From: Spartobacteria bacterium
Lineage (GTDB): Bacteria; Verrucomicrobiota; Verrucomicrobiia; Chthoniobacterales; UBA10450
NCBI GenBank assembly: GCA_003134785.1
Contig: PLCN01000003.1
Coordinates: 248,001 to 312,000, forward strand
Length of the DNA: 64,000 nt
Direction of reading: 5' to 3'
Below, piece after piece: positions 42,901-50,946 of the stretch (position 1 is the first letter of the stretch; every line of letters begins with the position of its first letter). The notes beneath the pieces were generated by a model. The model made no database searches, was not told the origin of the DNA, and saw only the letters and a list, made by a program, of their open reading frames with translations. The position numbers and the translations under genes were made by a program.

Positions 42901-43125
42901 AGTAACACTCGAATCCGAGTTGGACATCTGGGCGCGGTCGCCCGGAGCACCGGCCCGGGTTGGCCGCTCGATTTCGTCCGGAAGTCTCTGAGCGGCCGCC
43001 GACCAAAAGGCCAGTATCGAGAAGAGTGTTACCAGGAGCGCGAGACTTACACGGCCAGGAGACGCGGTTAAGATGGACCGGGATTGAATAGACCGCGGTG
43101 GCTTAGTTGTGATCGTTGGTTTCAT
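39928..43125 (-). CDS. secreted BNR/sortilin-type propeller protein with tandem C-terminal module
   Basis: 1065 residues from ATG 43125 (MKPTITTKPPRSIQSRSILT), followed by a hydrophobic segment VSLALLVTLFSILAFWSAAA as signal. Residues about 80-790 are BNR-type repeats: VYVGTAQGGVYRTLDGGTSW, GIYRSVNALG, TLRRSTDGGATWSAPITSAS, GGIFKSTDAGATW, GVYASTDGGATWAAYGTGMP, the pattern of sialidase-like or sortilin-like propellers; no sialidase catalytic set is evident. Residues about 804-1065 are the duplicated C-terminal module shared with the proteins at 20604 and 29229 (DNLLITGFIITGP, DPTLELHDASG, NDNWR, GVGLVEVYAL). Confidence 0.85.
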   Translation of the reverse strand: MKPTITTKPPRSIQSRSILTASPGRVSLALLVTLFSILAFWSAAAQRLPDEIERPTRAGAPGDRAQMSNSDSSVTSVAAAAVTWIPIGPAPILNGFTNRPGDNVAGRVSSIAIHPTNPNIVYVGTAQGGVYRTLDGGTSWTQLFENALTQSIGDVALVPSNPNTLIVGTGESSSGGIGGAGVYIITNAGTNPTLSGPFTKDGANNDVLTGRGISRVIANPADPNTFFISTVFGHGGPSDDRVIVPNSSSQGIYLCTNALSPAPTFTKITVDPVTPDELVLDLASDPADANNLVCATANGIYRSVNALGATPLFVRTFTFQAALSNVRLSLSSANGAVTVLAATSETQAPSGQGTLRRSTDGGATWSAPITSASGFADPQAFYDIAVTSKDANSAIGGSSNFFYKNTATAFSGSTDGNIYAVSEQGLHADVHALAVAPSNGSIIYEGNDGGIFKSTDAGATWINLNNTTFSATQFIAIAQHPSDRNYIIGGTQDNGTNLRQADGTWTQFAGGDGGACLIDQNAKDTTNVVTYQTFFSKTGTELGFNRRNTATDPFVFYGYKANPTPDEIMNGTYVANGITDDPVNFYAPMAQGPGNPNTVYYGTDKLYRSADMGVTMAPVSQPLDLGSIVSTIGISPKDDNVRIVGLTTGKVFASSAAGATTMTDVTGPWPAGIYIGRVLIDPSNSNTAFVGLAGFTGPNVAHVWKTTNLTGGAGTWVATGPGIPDFPVDSLAVDPADSNKVYAGTDVGVYASTDGGATWAAYGTGMPRVQVVDLAFQAANRVLRAGTHGRGVYEAQVDGTVKGSVANISTRLPIGTGDNLLITGFIITGPAGSTKKVLVRGMGPSSNVPGALADPTLELHDASGAIVASNDNWRTTIIGGLITADQQADITATMAAPGNDAESALIATLTPGQYTAQVRGVNNTTGIGLAEVFDLSLASAARLANVSTRGFVQTGDNIMIGGFIVLTGPVKLVVRALGPTLTAAGVPGALSDTTLELRDANGGIVLANDNWRETQETDIMATGLQPGNDLESALVVTLQPGNYTAQVRGKNDSTGVGLVEVYALP

Positions 43126-43167
43126 GAATTGGTTTATTGCTACTGCCATTGCGAAGACTGGATTGAG

Positions 43168-43794
43168 CTAGCGCACATTTGCGGAGTCCGCGTAGAAGGC
43201 GCGGAGATGTTCGGTGCGCCGGGTGGTGATCAAGAGCGCCAGGGCCGTTCCGCCGAGCGCGCGGTTGGCGTCCACATAGCGTGTCCAGGCGGTCTGGGCA
43301 TCGCGCAGGCGATTGGCCTCGTTAGCTGTCAAAGTGCCGAGCGATTGCTGGTAAACGGAACCGAGCGTCGCCTCTGCTTGCTGCACGGTCGTTGCACTCA
43401 CCGGCTTGGACTGTTTCAGAGCGTTGGGGCTGAGGATCGAGCGAAGCTGATCGCAGCGCGCGCGGATTTCCGCCGCACTGTGATCCTGTAACTTCGAGAG
43501 CGGAATGTGCCGCTGGGCCGCCGTAGTATGGAAGGCGGTGTTATTCTTCCCGACAAAATCAAGCCAGGCAGCTTCCGCCACGAGCAGTTGAGCGCGCTTA
43601 TCGGCGGGCAGGGATGCAAGGAGTTGTTGGTAGAGCAGGTCGTGCTGTTCATCGGCTTGTTTCAAGTCGGCGCGCGGTTCCTGCGGCTCGACCGGGTCTT
43701 CCGGAAGAGGCGGCTTGGCGCCGGCTGATCCCAGGTCGAAGAGAAAGAGGGCTCCGAAGAGAAGTGCGAATATTTTCATGGCGGAAGTTTTCAT
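43168..43794 (-). CDS. exported LprI-like (DUF1311) protein with two repeats
   Basis: A protein of 208 residues. Signal peptide (MKIFALLFGALFLFDLGSAGA). Two related helical repeats: LLYQQLLASLPADKRAQLLV, AEAAWLDFVGKNNTAF and VYQQSLGTLTANEANRLRDA, QTAWTRYVDANRAL. Each has the Y--L---L--------L--A---W--F/Y pattern of the LprI/DUF1311 domain, which in some species inhibits lysozyme. Conserved cysteines of LprI are absent, so a disulphide-stabilised fold is not expected. Located just upstream of the large BNR protein on the same strand (42 bases). Confidence 0.75.
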   Translation of the reverse strand: MKTSAMKIFALLFGALFLFDLGSAGAKPPLPEDPVEPQEPRADLKQADEQHDLLYQQLLASLPADKRAQLLVAEAAWLDFVGKNNTAFHTTAAQRHIPLSKLQDHSAAEIRARCDQLRSILSPNALKQSKPVSATTVQQAEATLGSVYQQSLGTLTANEANRLRDAQTAWTRYVDANRALGGTALALLITTRRTEHLRAFYADSANVR

Positions 43795-43950
43795 GGTCGT
43801 GGTTCGGTGATTGCCTTCACTGAGTAAGGCGATGAATGCGGTGAAATCCTGTCAGGAAATTTGAGGGGGCGCGATCATTTCTTCGCGCTCTGCCCGGAAT
43901 CCCTGCCGGATGTGATCCCGAGGGTTGGGAGCCGGCCTGTCATCCGGCCG

Positions 43951-44098
43951 CTGTAGCCACCGCCCTGCCTGCCACGCCGAAGCAAAGCGAAGGAGGGTGG
44001 GCGGCGCGAGAGGAAACGTCATCGCCGCCGTAGTCCCGGCGCTTCGCACCCGCCGCCGCTGAAGCGCTCCGGCGCGCAGGAGGCAGCGAAGCGGAGCC
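43951..44098. repeat. palindromic repeat with CTGTAGCC ends
   Basis: A GC-rich region with CTGTAGCCACCGCCCTGCCT, AAGCAAAGCGAAGGAGGGTG and GCTGAAGCGCTCCGGCGCGC followed by AGGAGGCAG. The last block recurs at 51712 as GCTGAAGCGCTTTGGCGCGC AGGAGGCAG in the repeat at 51638. It is a degenerate member of that family. Confidence 0.6.
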
Positions 44099-44195
44099 GA
44101 CGTCTGGATGGTGACGCTGCACCAGGAAGGACCGGAGCGGATATTCGCGGTGGCTTTTCCTTGCTGCTTTTCCGGACGCAGTTATAAGAAGCGCG

Positions 44196-44540
44196 ATGGC
44201 AGACCAACGAGAAATTGGGAGCGAAGGTGCGCCAATCAATTGGGAAGCGCTGGCCGCGAGCGATCGGTTTCATCGCCTGTTGAAAGCGAAACGGCGCTTC
44301 GTTGTTCCGGCGATGATCTTTTTCATCGTCTATTATTTTGCGCTCCCAGTGCTGGTTGGTTACGCGCGTCCCTTCATGGAGAAGCGCGTTCTTGGGCCGG
44401 TGAATCTCGCTTATCTCTTCGCGCTTTCGCAATTTTTCATGGCGTGGATCATCGCCGCGCTTTATGTCCGCGCCGCCGCGAGATTCGATAAAATGGCGGC
44501 TGATGTCATCAAGCCCGACGATAGCTCGGCTCCGCGATGA
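44196..44540 (+). CDS. DUF485 membrane protein
   Basis: A protein of 114 residues. WEALAASDRFHRLLKAKRRF is the conserved cytoplasmic start of DUF485, followed by two membrane helices (VVPAMIFFIVYYFALPVLVG and AYLFALSQFFMAWIIAALYV) and a short soluble tail. DUF485 proteins (YjcH in E. coli) are small partners encoded just before acetate-type sodium symporters, as here. Separation from the symporter is 95 bases, with a strong hairpin between. Confidence 0.88.
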   Translation: MADQREIGSEGAPINWEALAASDRFHRLLKAKRRFVVPAMIFFIVYYFALPVLVGYARPFMEKRVLGPVNLAYLFALSQFFMAWIIAALYVRAAARFDKMAADVIKPDDSSAPR

Positions 44541-44556
44541 TGACTCTCTTTCGTAA

Positions 44557-44618
44557 TCGTGCTCGTGCTCGTGCTCATGCTCGATTCCTCACGATCACGA
44601 TCACGATCACGAGCACGA
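44557..44618. repeat. hairpin built of hexanucleotide repeats between DUF485 and symporter genes
   Basis: The left arm is TCGTGC/TCGTGC/TCGTGC-type repeat (44557-44583), the right arm GATCAC repeats ending GAGCACGA (44592-44618). The arms pair over 27 bases with about four mismatches around an 8-base loop (ATTCCTCA). It ends 17 bases before the symporter ATG, next to its ribosome site GAGGAGAGGAAG, so it may limit transcription or translation of the symporter. Confidence 0.75.
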
Positions 44619-44635
44619 GTGAGGAGAGGAAGTAG

Positions 44636-46243
44636 ATGACACCGGCGCTGGCGATGTTCCTTCTCTTCGTGCTGATCACGCTGGCGATCACGTACTGGGC
44701 CGCGCGAAAATCACAAAGCGCGGCGGCGTTCTTCACTGCGAGCAGGCGGATCACCGGCTGGCAAAACGGTGTGGCGGTAGCCGGCGATTATATGAGCGCG
44801 GCGTCCTTTCTCGGCATCGCGGGTTTGATCGCTTTCTTCGGCTACGACGGATTCATGTTCTCCGTCGGCTGGCTCGTGGCGTATCTGACGGTGTTGCTGG
44901 TGGTGGCTGAGCCTCTCCGCAATGCGGGCAAATACACCATGGCGGATGTCCTGGCCTACCGCCTCAATCCGCGCCCGGTCCGCGCCATGGCGGCGCTGAG
45001 CACAATCACGGTCAGCACTTTTTATATGATTGCGCAGATGGTGGGCGCGGGCGCGCTGGTCACTCTGTTGCTGGGCAGCTCACATGTGACCTACGAATAT
45101 GCCGTCATCGGGGTCGGCGCGCTCATGATCACCTACGTGATTTTCGGCGGCATGCTCGCGACCACCTGGGTCCAGATCATCAAGGCAATGCTGCTCATGG
45201 CTGGGACAATCTTGCTCAGCCTGCTCGTCCTGGCGCATTTCGGCTGGAGCTTTGCTAACTTTTTCGATGCCGTGACGCGAGTTACCTATCACGACAAGGG
45301 AGTGCTCGTAACGAAGAACTTTCTCGAGCCAGGGCTGCGCTACACCGCGGCTAATCATGGCGCGCTCGATCTGATCTCGTTAGGTATGGCACTGGTGTTC
45401 GGGACTGCGGGCTTACCGCACATCCTCGTCCGGTTCTACACCGTGCCCGACGCGAAAACCGCCCGGATCAGCGTGGTGTGGGCCATGGTTTTGATCGGAA
45501 GTTTTTATATCATGACGACGTTTCTGGGTTTTGGCGCCGCGACGATTGTCGGCCGCGACCAGATCGCGATCAGCGGCGGGAACAACATGAGCGCGCCACT
45601 CCTGGCGCAGGCCCTCGCGGGCGATATCTTCTTCGCCTTTATCGCGGCGATCGCGTTCGCCACCATTTTGGCGGTCGTGGCTGGCCTAACGATCAGTGCC
45701 TCCACTTCTTTCGCGCACGATTTTTACACGGCCGTCATTCACAAGGGCACAGAGCGGCGGCCGGGCGAAGAGGTACGGGTGGCGCGGGTCACTGCCTTCG
45801 TCGTCGGCGCAGTCGCGATTGGAATTGCAATCCTGCTGGGCAAGGACGCCAACGTCGCGTTCCTGGTCGCGCTCGCTTTTGCCGTGGCAGCCTCGGCGAA
45901 TTTGCCGGTCATCGTGCTCTCACTTTTTTGGAAACGATTCAACACGACCGGCGCGGTGCTCGGATTGGCGACTGGTTTGGTCGCGTCGCTCGCGCTGATC
46001 ATCATCAGTCCGAACATCATGAAAGTGGATCCGCCCGGTGTCGTAGGGGCGGCGCGGCACTTGATTCAGCATCCGCCGATATTTCCCTTGGAAAATCCTG
46101 GCATCCTCAGCATTCCACTCGGATTTCTCGGAGCAATTCTCGGCACGTTTCTCCGGCGCGAACCGCGCGCGGAAGCAAGGTTTGCGGAACTAAGCGTGCG
46201 CGCGAACACCGGATTAGGCGCGGAAAAAGCCACGACGGACTAG
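44636..46243 (+). CDS. actP: sodium:solute symporter, acetate permease-like
   Basis: A protein of 535 residues. About 13 membrane helices. SSS-family motifs: [100 protein letters not shown]. These, especially the [11 protein letters not shown] and FGTAGLPH signatures, match the ActP cation/acetate symporter branch, which takes up acetate and other short acids with sodium. ATG 44636 follows GAGGAGAGGAAG. The DUF485 partner is directly upstream. Substrate beyond short monocarboxylates cannot be told. Confidence 0.92.
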   Translation: MTPALAMFLLFVLITLAITYWAARKSQSAAAFFTASRRITGWQNGVAVAGDYMSAASFLGIAGLIAFFGYDGFMFSVGWLVAYLTVLLVVAEPLRNAGKYTMADVLAYRLNPRPVRAMAALSTITVSTFYMIAQMVGAGALVTLLLGSSHVTYEYAVIGVGALMITYVIFGGMLATTWVQIIKAMLLMAGTILLSLLVLAHFGWSFANFFDAVTRVTYHDKGVLVTKNFLEPGLRYTAANHGALDLISLGMALVFGTAGLPHILVRFYTVPDAKTARISVVWAMVLIGSFYIMTTFLGFGAATIVGRDQIAISGGNNMSAPLLAQALAGDIFFAFIAAIAFATILAVVAGLTISASTSFAHDFYTAVIHKGTERRPGEEVRVARVTAFVVGAVAIGIAILLGKDANVAFLVALAFAVAASANLPVIVLSLFWKRFNTTGAVLGLATGLVASLALIIISPNIMKVDPPGVVGAARHLIQHPPIFPLENPGILSIPLGFLGAILGTFLRREPRAEARFAELSVRANTGLGAEKATTD

Positions 46244-46256
46244 AAGCGCGTGCTCG

Positions 46257-46928
46257 CTACGGGTGATTTTCTTTAGGACGGGTCTTTGACCGGTGGTGGG
46301 TTTTCTTTTTGGGATGTGTCGCCCGTTTTGATTGATCCGCCGTGACTGGTTTTGGTTTTATCCTGGCGGCGTAGGCAGCTTTATTTTCCTGCCACGTGTG
46401 ATCGGGGTCCCCACTGAGCGGGCCCCAGAGCAGGTGTCCCGAACGCCGCCAATTATCCAGCATGATTCCCTGTGCAAACGGCTGGCCTCGCGCGGTGACT
46501 GCGATGACATTATGCTCGGTGTCAGTTCCCGCATCCGATTCGGCCCAGTGGAATTCGAGCGTTTTCAGCCTCTGCGCATCCAGCCGGACGAGTAACTCGG
46601 TTGCAAATTGATAACAGTAACCGCCTTTCTTCAGTCCGATGTTAATGAGAAAAGATTGCATGGTTGGTGACGAAACCATTTCCCATTTGCGGGCGAGTTC
46701 CAATCCCGTGGTGTAAGCAATGTAAGCCACGCGCCGGGCTTCTTCTGGATTGACGCTCGGAGATAATCCGGCGAGCCGCGCCCTCAAAGCCGCGTCTTCC
46801 GCGGACGTCGCGAGGACCAGTTCGTTCCGCGGACGGGCCTGAGCCAAAGGGATGCAGACGACAAAGGCCAGCGGCGCCGCCACGGTGAGGATGAAAAGAT
46901 TGGAGCAGAGACGCCGCGGAAAAATCAT
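46257..46928 (-). CDS. exported protein with Cys-His-Asp arrangement, paralogue of the gene at 3555
   Basis: 223 residues from ATG 46928 (MIFPRRLCSNLFILTVAAPL, signal peptide). It keeps every landmark of the protein at 3555: LSPSVNPEEARRVAYIAYTT, KKGGYCYQFATELLVRLDA, TLEFHWAESDAG, TEHNVIAVTARGQPFAQGIM, LDNWRRSGHLLWGPLSGDP. The putative catalytic set is Cys in GGYCYQ, His in TEHNV, Asp in LDNW. The C-terminal 30 residues are a basic tail (KKKTHHRSKTRPKENHP) not seen in the paralogue. Function unknown; the thiol-enzyme idea rests on residue order only. Confidence 0.75.
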   Translation of the reverse strand: MIFPRRLCSNLFILTVAAPLAFVVCIPLAQARPRNELVLATSAEDAALRARLAGLSPSVNPEEARRVAYIAYTTGLELARKWEMVSSPTMQSFLINIGLKKGGYCYQFATELLVRLDAQRLKTLEFHWAESDAGTDTEHNVIAVTARGQPFAQGIMLDNWRRSGHLLWGPLSGDPDHTWQENKAAYAARIKPKPVTADQSKRATHPKKKTHHRSKTRPKENHP

Positions 46929-47157
46929 TGGTGCAATAAGCTGCGACACTAAGACAGGGTCGGCGAAGAAGAATCAAGCTCTGCCTTGCGCCAGCTGCAG
47001 TCAGCAGGGAGCAGAACACACCGGAGGCTTTCGCCTGGAGCGGACAAGAAAAGATTTTCGACTTTCGTTCTCGTGTGGCGAAATTGCAGGTGCAGGATTC
47101 CTCGGCCCGAAAATATTCGGGGCTCGGAATAATACCGGCAGCTCAACCACTATCCTT

Positions 47158-49008
47158 ATGCATAGAAGTATTCTGATCGCTTTGATGGGTCTTCTTTCGA
47201 TTGGCTCAACCTCGTTCGCGCAGGGACCGGCGAGTCCTTCACCGGCCGCCGCTCCAATTTCCGACCCAATCGCAGTCGAGTCGAAATGCGCGAATGAATT
47301 TCTCGACAAGGTTTTCGACGAATTCGTCGCTACTCATCCGCAGATCGAATCGCAGCTCGGGATCAAGACGCATTACGATCAGTGGGACGATATTTCCGAT
47401 GAAGCGGCCAAGCGCGATCTCGAGACGGAGCAGAAAAATCTCGCGGAACTGAAGAAGCAATTCCCGAAAGAGAAGCTCGATGCGCAGACGAAACTCAGTG
47501 TTGAGCTCTATGAATTCAACACCGCGCGCGACGCCGAGGCCTATCAATTCCGGCTCGACAGCTATCCGGTGAATCAAATGTTCGGCGTGCACTCCGAGAC
47601 GCCCACGTTCCTGATCAATATTCACAAAATCGACAGCGAAAAGGACGCGCAAGCCTACATCGCGCGGCTCAATGGCGTGACGAAGTTGTTCGATCAATTG
47701 ATCGTCAATCTGAAAGAGCGTGAGGAACACGGCGTGATTCCACCGAAGTTCGTTTTCCCGCTCGTGCTCGAGGCCTGCGCCAATGTCACGAAAGGTCAGC
47801 CGTTCGAAGACTCCGGACCAAACAGCCCGCTCTTCGAAGATTTTTCGAAGAAGGTCGGCGCTTTGAAAAATGTCGACCAGGCCGTGCGCGATCGTTTGCT
47901 AGCGGATGCGCGGAAAGCACTGACCGATTCGGTGAAACCGGCTTACACGAAATTGGTCGCGGCGTTGCAAGCGCTGGAAAAGAAAGCGAACGACGACGCG
48001 GGCGTCTGGAAATTTCCTGACGGCGCCGCGTTTTACGCTTCCGCACTTCGCCGCACCACCACGACGAAACTAACCGCAGACCAGATTCACGAGACCGGCT
48101 TGAAGGAAGTCGCGCGCATCCACGGCGAGATGCGCAAGATCATGGAGAAAGTCGGCTTCAAGGGCGACCTGCAGGCGTTCTTCAAGTTCATGCGCGAAGA
48201 TCCGCAGTTTTATTTGCCACAGACCGAGGAAGGGCAGCAGAAGTATCTCGCCATGGCGACGAAGATCATCGACGACATGAAAAAGCGGCTCGACGAACTG
48301 TTCATCACCAAGCCGAAAGCGGACATCGTGGTGAAAGCCGTCGAGAAATTCCGCGAAAGCTCAGCGGGCAAAGCTTTCTACAATCAGCCCGCGCCGGACG
48401 GATCACGGCCGGGCATGTTCTATGTGAACCTGTCGAATATGAAGGACAATCCGACTTACGAGTTGGAATCGCTCGCGCATCACGAAGGAATTCCAGGGCA
48501 TCACATGCAGATCGCGATCGCGCAGGAATTGAAGGGGCTTCCGAAATTCCGGAAGTTCGGCGCCGGTTACACGGCTTACACCGAAGGGTGGGGACTCTAT
48601 AGCGAACTGACTCCCAAAGAGATCGGGATGTATCAAGATCCGTATTCCGATTTCGGCCGGCTTTCGCTCGAGCTTTGGCGCGCGGGACGGCTCGTAGTCG
48701 ATACCGGAATTCATGCGAAACGCTGGACGCGCCAGCAAGCGATCGATTACTTGAAACAGAACACGCCGAATGCGGAGACCGATTGCATCGACTCGATCAA
48801 CCGCTACATCGTCAGGCCGAGTCAGGCCACGGCCTACAAGATCGGGATGCTGAAGATTCTCGAGTTGCGCGAAAAAGCGAAGAAGCAGCTCGGTGCGAAA
48901 TTCGATCTCCGGCAATTCCACGAAGTGGTCCTGACCAACGGTGCGGTCCCCCTCGATGTGCTCGAAGAGCTGGTGAATGCCTGGGTGAAATCGAAGAGTT
49001 CCGGCTAG
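47158..49008 (+). CDS. DUF885 zinc peptidase-like exported protein
   Basis: 616 residues from ATG 47158 (MHRSILIALMGLLSIGSTSF, signal peptide); the frame is open upstream but overlaps the divergent gene. It is almost all helical, as expected for DUF885, a family related to M32/M3-like gluzincins. HHEGIPGHHM (H442, E443, H448) is the metal-binding motif in its family form, followed by AGYTAYTEGWGLYSE with a third ligand Glu. RLSLELWRAGRLVVDTGIHA and RPSQATAYKIGMLKI are further family landmarks. Length is normal. Probably a periplasmic peptidase; the substrate is unknown. Confidence 0.92.
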   Translation: MHRSILIALMGLLSIGSTSFAQGPASPSPAAAPISDPIAVESKCANEFLDKVFDEFVATHPQIESQLGIKTHYDQWDDISDEAAKRDLETEQKNLAELKKQFPKEKLDAQTKLSVELYEFNTARDAEAYQFRLDSYPVNQMFGVHSETPTFLINIHKIDSEKDAQAYIARLNGVTKLFDQLIVNLKEREEHGVIPPKFVFPLVLEACANVTKGQPFEDSGPNSPLFEDFSKKVGALKNVDQAVRDRLLADARKALTDSVKPAYTKLVAALQALEKKANDDAGVWKFPDGAAFYASALRRTTTTKLTADQIHETGLKEVARIHGEMRKIMEKVGFKGDLQAFFKFMREDPQFYLPQTEEGQQKYLAMATKIIDDMKKRLDELFITKPKADIVVKAVEKFRESSAGKAFYNQPAPDGSRPGMFYVNLSNMKDNPTYELESLAHHEGIPGHHMQIAIAQELKGLPKFRKFGAGYTAYTEGWGLYSELTPKEIGMYQDPYSDFGRLSLELWRAGRLVVDTGIHAKRWTRQQAIDYLKQNTPNAETDCIDSINRYIVRPSQATAYKIGMLKILELREKAKKQLGAKFDLRQFHEVVLTNGAVPLDVLEELVNAWVKSKSSG

Positions 49009-49021
49009 TTCGCCAGACGGG

Positions 49022-49852
49022 CTACAATCCTTTGCGCAACCAGCGGAGCCCTTCCAGCAACCGGGCGGGCGGGAGTTCGTGCCCGCCCGGGAAGCTCGTG
49101 TGCCGGATGTTTTCGAATCCCGTGCGTCGCATCGATTTCTCCACGGCGTTTTGCTGCTCGGGCGTGGCGACCATGTCGTACATTCCGCTGTTTAAGAAAA
49201 TCGGAGTGCGGAGAAAGTCGCGGCCCGGTTTAAATCGTTGGTAGGCTTCCGTGATCCTCTCCTCGTTCATCCCCGAGAGAAAAATTCCCGCGACCCGATA
49301 GCCGCCGGCGGCGAGCAGCGGCGCGAGATAAGTTGCCCGTTTCGCGCCGCCGGATTGACCAGCACACACGATCGACCAATTTTTCGAGCCGGGGAAGCTG
49401 CGATTCAAGGCATCCAGCGCTGCCAGAGTGTGACCGGCACGCCAGCCGGAGCTGTCGAGGCGGGGAGGTGGCTGTGGCCCATCGCCAGCGAGCAGGACCC
49501 AGCCTTCCGCAAGCGCAGTCGCGCGGTAGATGGCCATCAGGTCGAACCAGCTCGGATGTTGGTTCTGGCTCGACGAGAACACGACTAGCACCGGCCACCT
49601 CTTGTTAGGATCAAACCCGCGTGGCACGGCCAGCGTGGCCACGGTGTAGGACGGCACGGCGTTGCCCCCTTCCGCGACATACGATTTCTCCAACTCACTC
49701 AAAGGCACGCTCACGCGCACCGTGGCACCAGGAATAAGAGGCACACCAGCAAAGCTCAAACCCCCGGGGAACGCGCTCGCGGAAAATGCGAGCCACGCGA
49801 GAGCGCAGAAGATCTTCGCGACCCGTGAGCGCAGATTTTTGGACGCGCGCAT
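49022..49852 (-). CDS. exported alpha/beta hydrolase, PHB depolymerase-like
   Basis: 276 residues from ATG 49852 (MRASKNLRSRVAKIFCALAW), with a hydrophobic export signal ending near FAGVP. Core: RWPVLVVFSSSQNQHPSWFD, WVLLAGDGPQ, WSIVCAGQSGGAKRATYLAP with the nucleophile Ser in GQSGG, PIFLNSGMYDMVATPEQQNA supplying an Asp, and HTSFPGGHELPPARL supplying the His. Order and spacing match polyhydroxyalkanoate depolymerase or feruloyl-esterase type enzymes. The true substrate cannot be assigned. Convergent with the DUF885 gene. Confidence 0.8.
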   Translation of the reverse strand: MRASKNLRSRVAKIFCALAWLAFSASAFPGGLSFAGVPLIPGATVRVSVPLSELEKSYVAEGGNAVPSYTVATLAVPRGFDPNKRWPVLVVFSSSQNQHPSWFDLMAIYRATALAEGWVLLAGDGPQPPPRLDSSGWRAGHTLAALDALNRSFPGSKNWSIVCAGQSGGAKRATYLAPLLAAGGYRVAGIFLSGMNEERITEAYQRFKPGRDFLRTPIFLNSGMYDMVATPEQQNAVEKSMRRTGFENIRHTSFPGGHELPPARLLEGLRWLRKGL

Positions 49853-50033
49853 CACATAGGATGGTACCACAACCCGATCTGGAACAGTGAGTTTTTGGTG
49901 GGCTTGAACGAAGGCCGATGTCGCTGTCGATCTTGGACCGGGCGCGAGGATCCGCAGACTTTCCAGGCAAGAAATAAGGCCTTTCGCGTTTTTTGGCCTG
50001 GCGGACAGACTGAGCCTCGATATTGTATTGCAA

Positions 50034-50579
50034 ATGAAGAAATTGATCTGCAGGACCACACTGTCTCTCCTTCTCATTGCAGTTTCCGTGGCGCACGGCT
50101 CGGTTCCGGTAATGAATGTTAGCGTATCCGATGCGAGCGGCAAAGCCGCCTTCAAAGGCATGACAGATTCAAAGGGCACCTTCGCGACCGCAAATCTCAA
50201 GCCCGGCAATTACGTCGTGCAGATTAACTCGAAGAGTGCTGCCAAAGGCACTTTCTATGCAATCGTCGTTTCCGCAGGCAAGAAAAAGGTGTCAGCTAGC
50301 GCCGTTCCTGCAGAGAAATTCGCCGCTGGCGGCGTCGCCTTAAAGGTTGATGTCGGTGCCGGATTGAACATCACGGGCCAAGTCGCTGCAGAGGAGAGGG
50401 GTGCCATGAAGAACGGGAAAAAAATGGTTTGGATTGCGCCGCAACTCGGCAGCAATATGCCGGGCCATTGGGTAGCGGAAGATTCGCCCGAAGCGATCGC
50501 GGCTAAGAGCGCGGGCACTTTGAGCACGCAAGACGTTAGCAAAATACAGGAACGCATGCATAACCCAGGCGGGAATTAG
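50034..50579 (+). CDS. exported protein with carboxypeptidase-regulatory/CnaB-like domain
   Basis: 181 residues from ATG 50034 (MKKLICRTTLSLLLIAVSVA, signal peptide). The mature start MNVSVSDASGKAAFKGMTDS, KGTFATANLKPGNYVVQI is the beta-sandwich repeat of carboxypeptidase-regulatory-like and CnaB domains (GKAAFKGMTDSKGTF, LKPGNYVVQI). The second half (VDVGAGLNITGQVAAEERGA, KMVWIAPQLGSNMPGHWVAE) is unassigned, with an alpha-helical tail. The role is probably structural at the cell surface. Confidence 0.75.
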   Translation: MKKLICRTTLSLLLIAVSVAHGSVPVMNVSVSDASGKAAFKGMTDSKGTFATANLKPGNYVVQINSKSAAKGTFYAIVVSAGKKKVSASAVPAEKFAAGGVALKVDVGAGLNITGQVAAEERGAMKNGKKMVWIAPQLGSNMPGHWVAEDSPEAIAAKSAGTLSTQDVSKIQERMHNPGGN

Positions 50580-50946
50580 GCGGTGCCAATCTCATCGCAC
50601 GCGTTCAGCAATTGACGGAGAAGGTGCCAGGGGCCCCAACGGTAACTAGGGCTGCAAAGCGGCCACCTGTTACGCAGTCGCAGTCGGGCACGATCGGCCC
50701 GTATGCGACTGGTGCCGGCGACGATGAAGCAGTCGTCTTCGGCGAAAGATCGCGGTCCTCCGAGTAATAGACGTGATGTCGAATTCCGCGCTCGTGATCC
50801 AAAGGCCGAGATAAACGCCGGCGACGTGAATAGCGCGGTGAGCGTCACGGCGAGCGCGGCGCGGAACCGAAATGCCTCAGATTGAGTATTTCGGCGACCT
50901 AGCGTGTCCAACGAGTCGATCAGTTCGTATTCGAGACTCCATCTCC
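50580..50946. other. intergenic region with a possible decayed gene
   Basis: About 367 bases without an intact gene. The minus strand ends SPAPVAYGPIVPDCDCVTGG, RFAALVTVGAPGTFSVNC at a stop (50605), and a different frame upstream reads FRFRAALAVTLTALFTSPAF, like a signal peptide. One frameshifted exported protein could explain both, but there is no start codon and the case is weak. Confidence 0.3.

Noticed and set aside
49853-50209. N-terminal extension of the alpha/beta hydrolase
   Set aside because: The extension overlaps the divergent gene at 50034 and has no family similarity, whereas ATG 49852 opens into an export signal.
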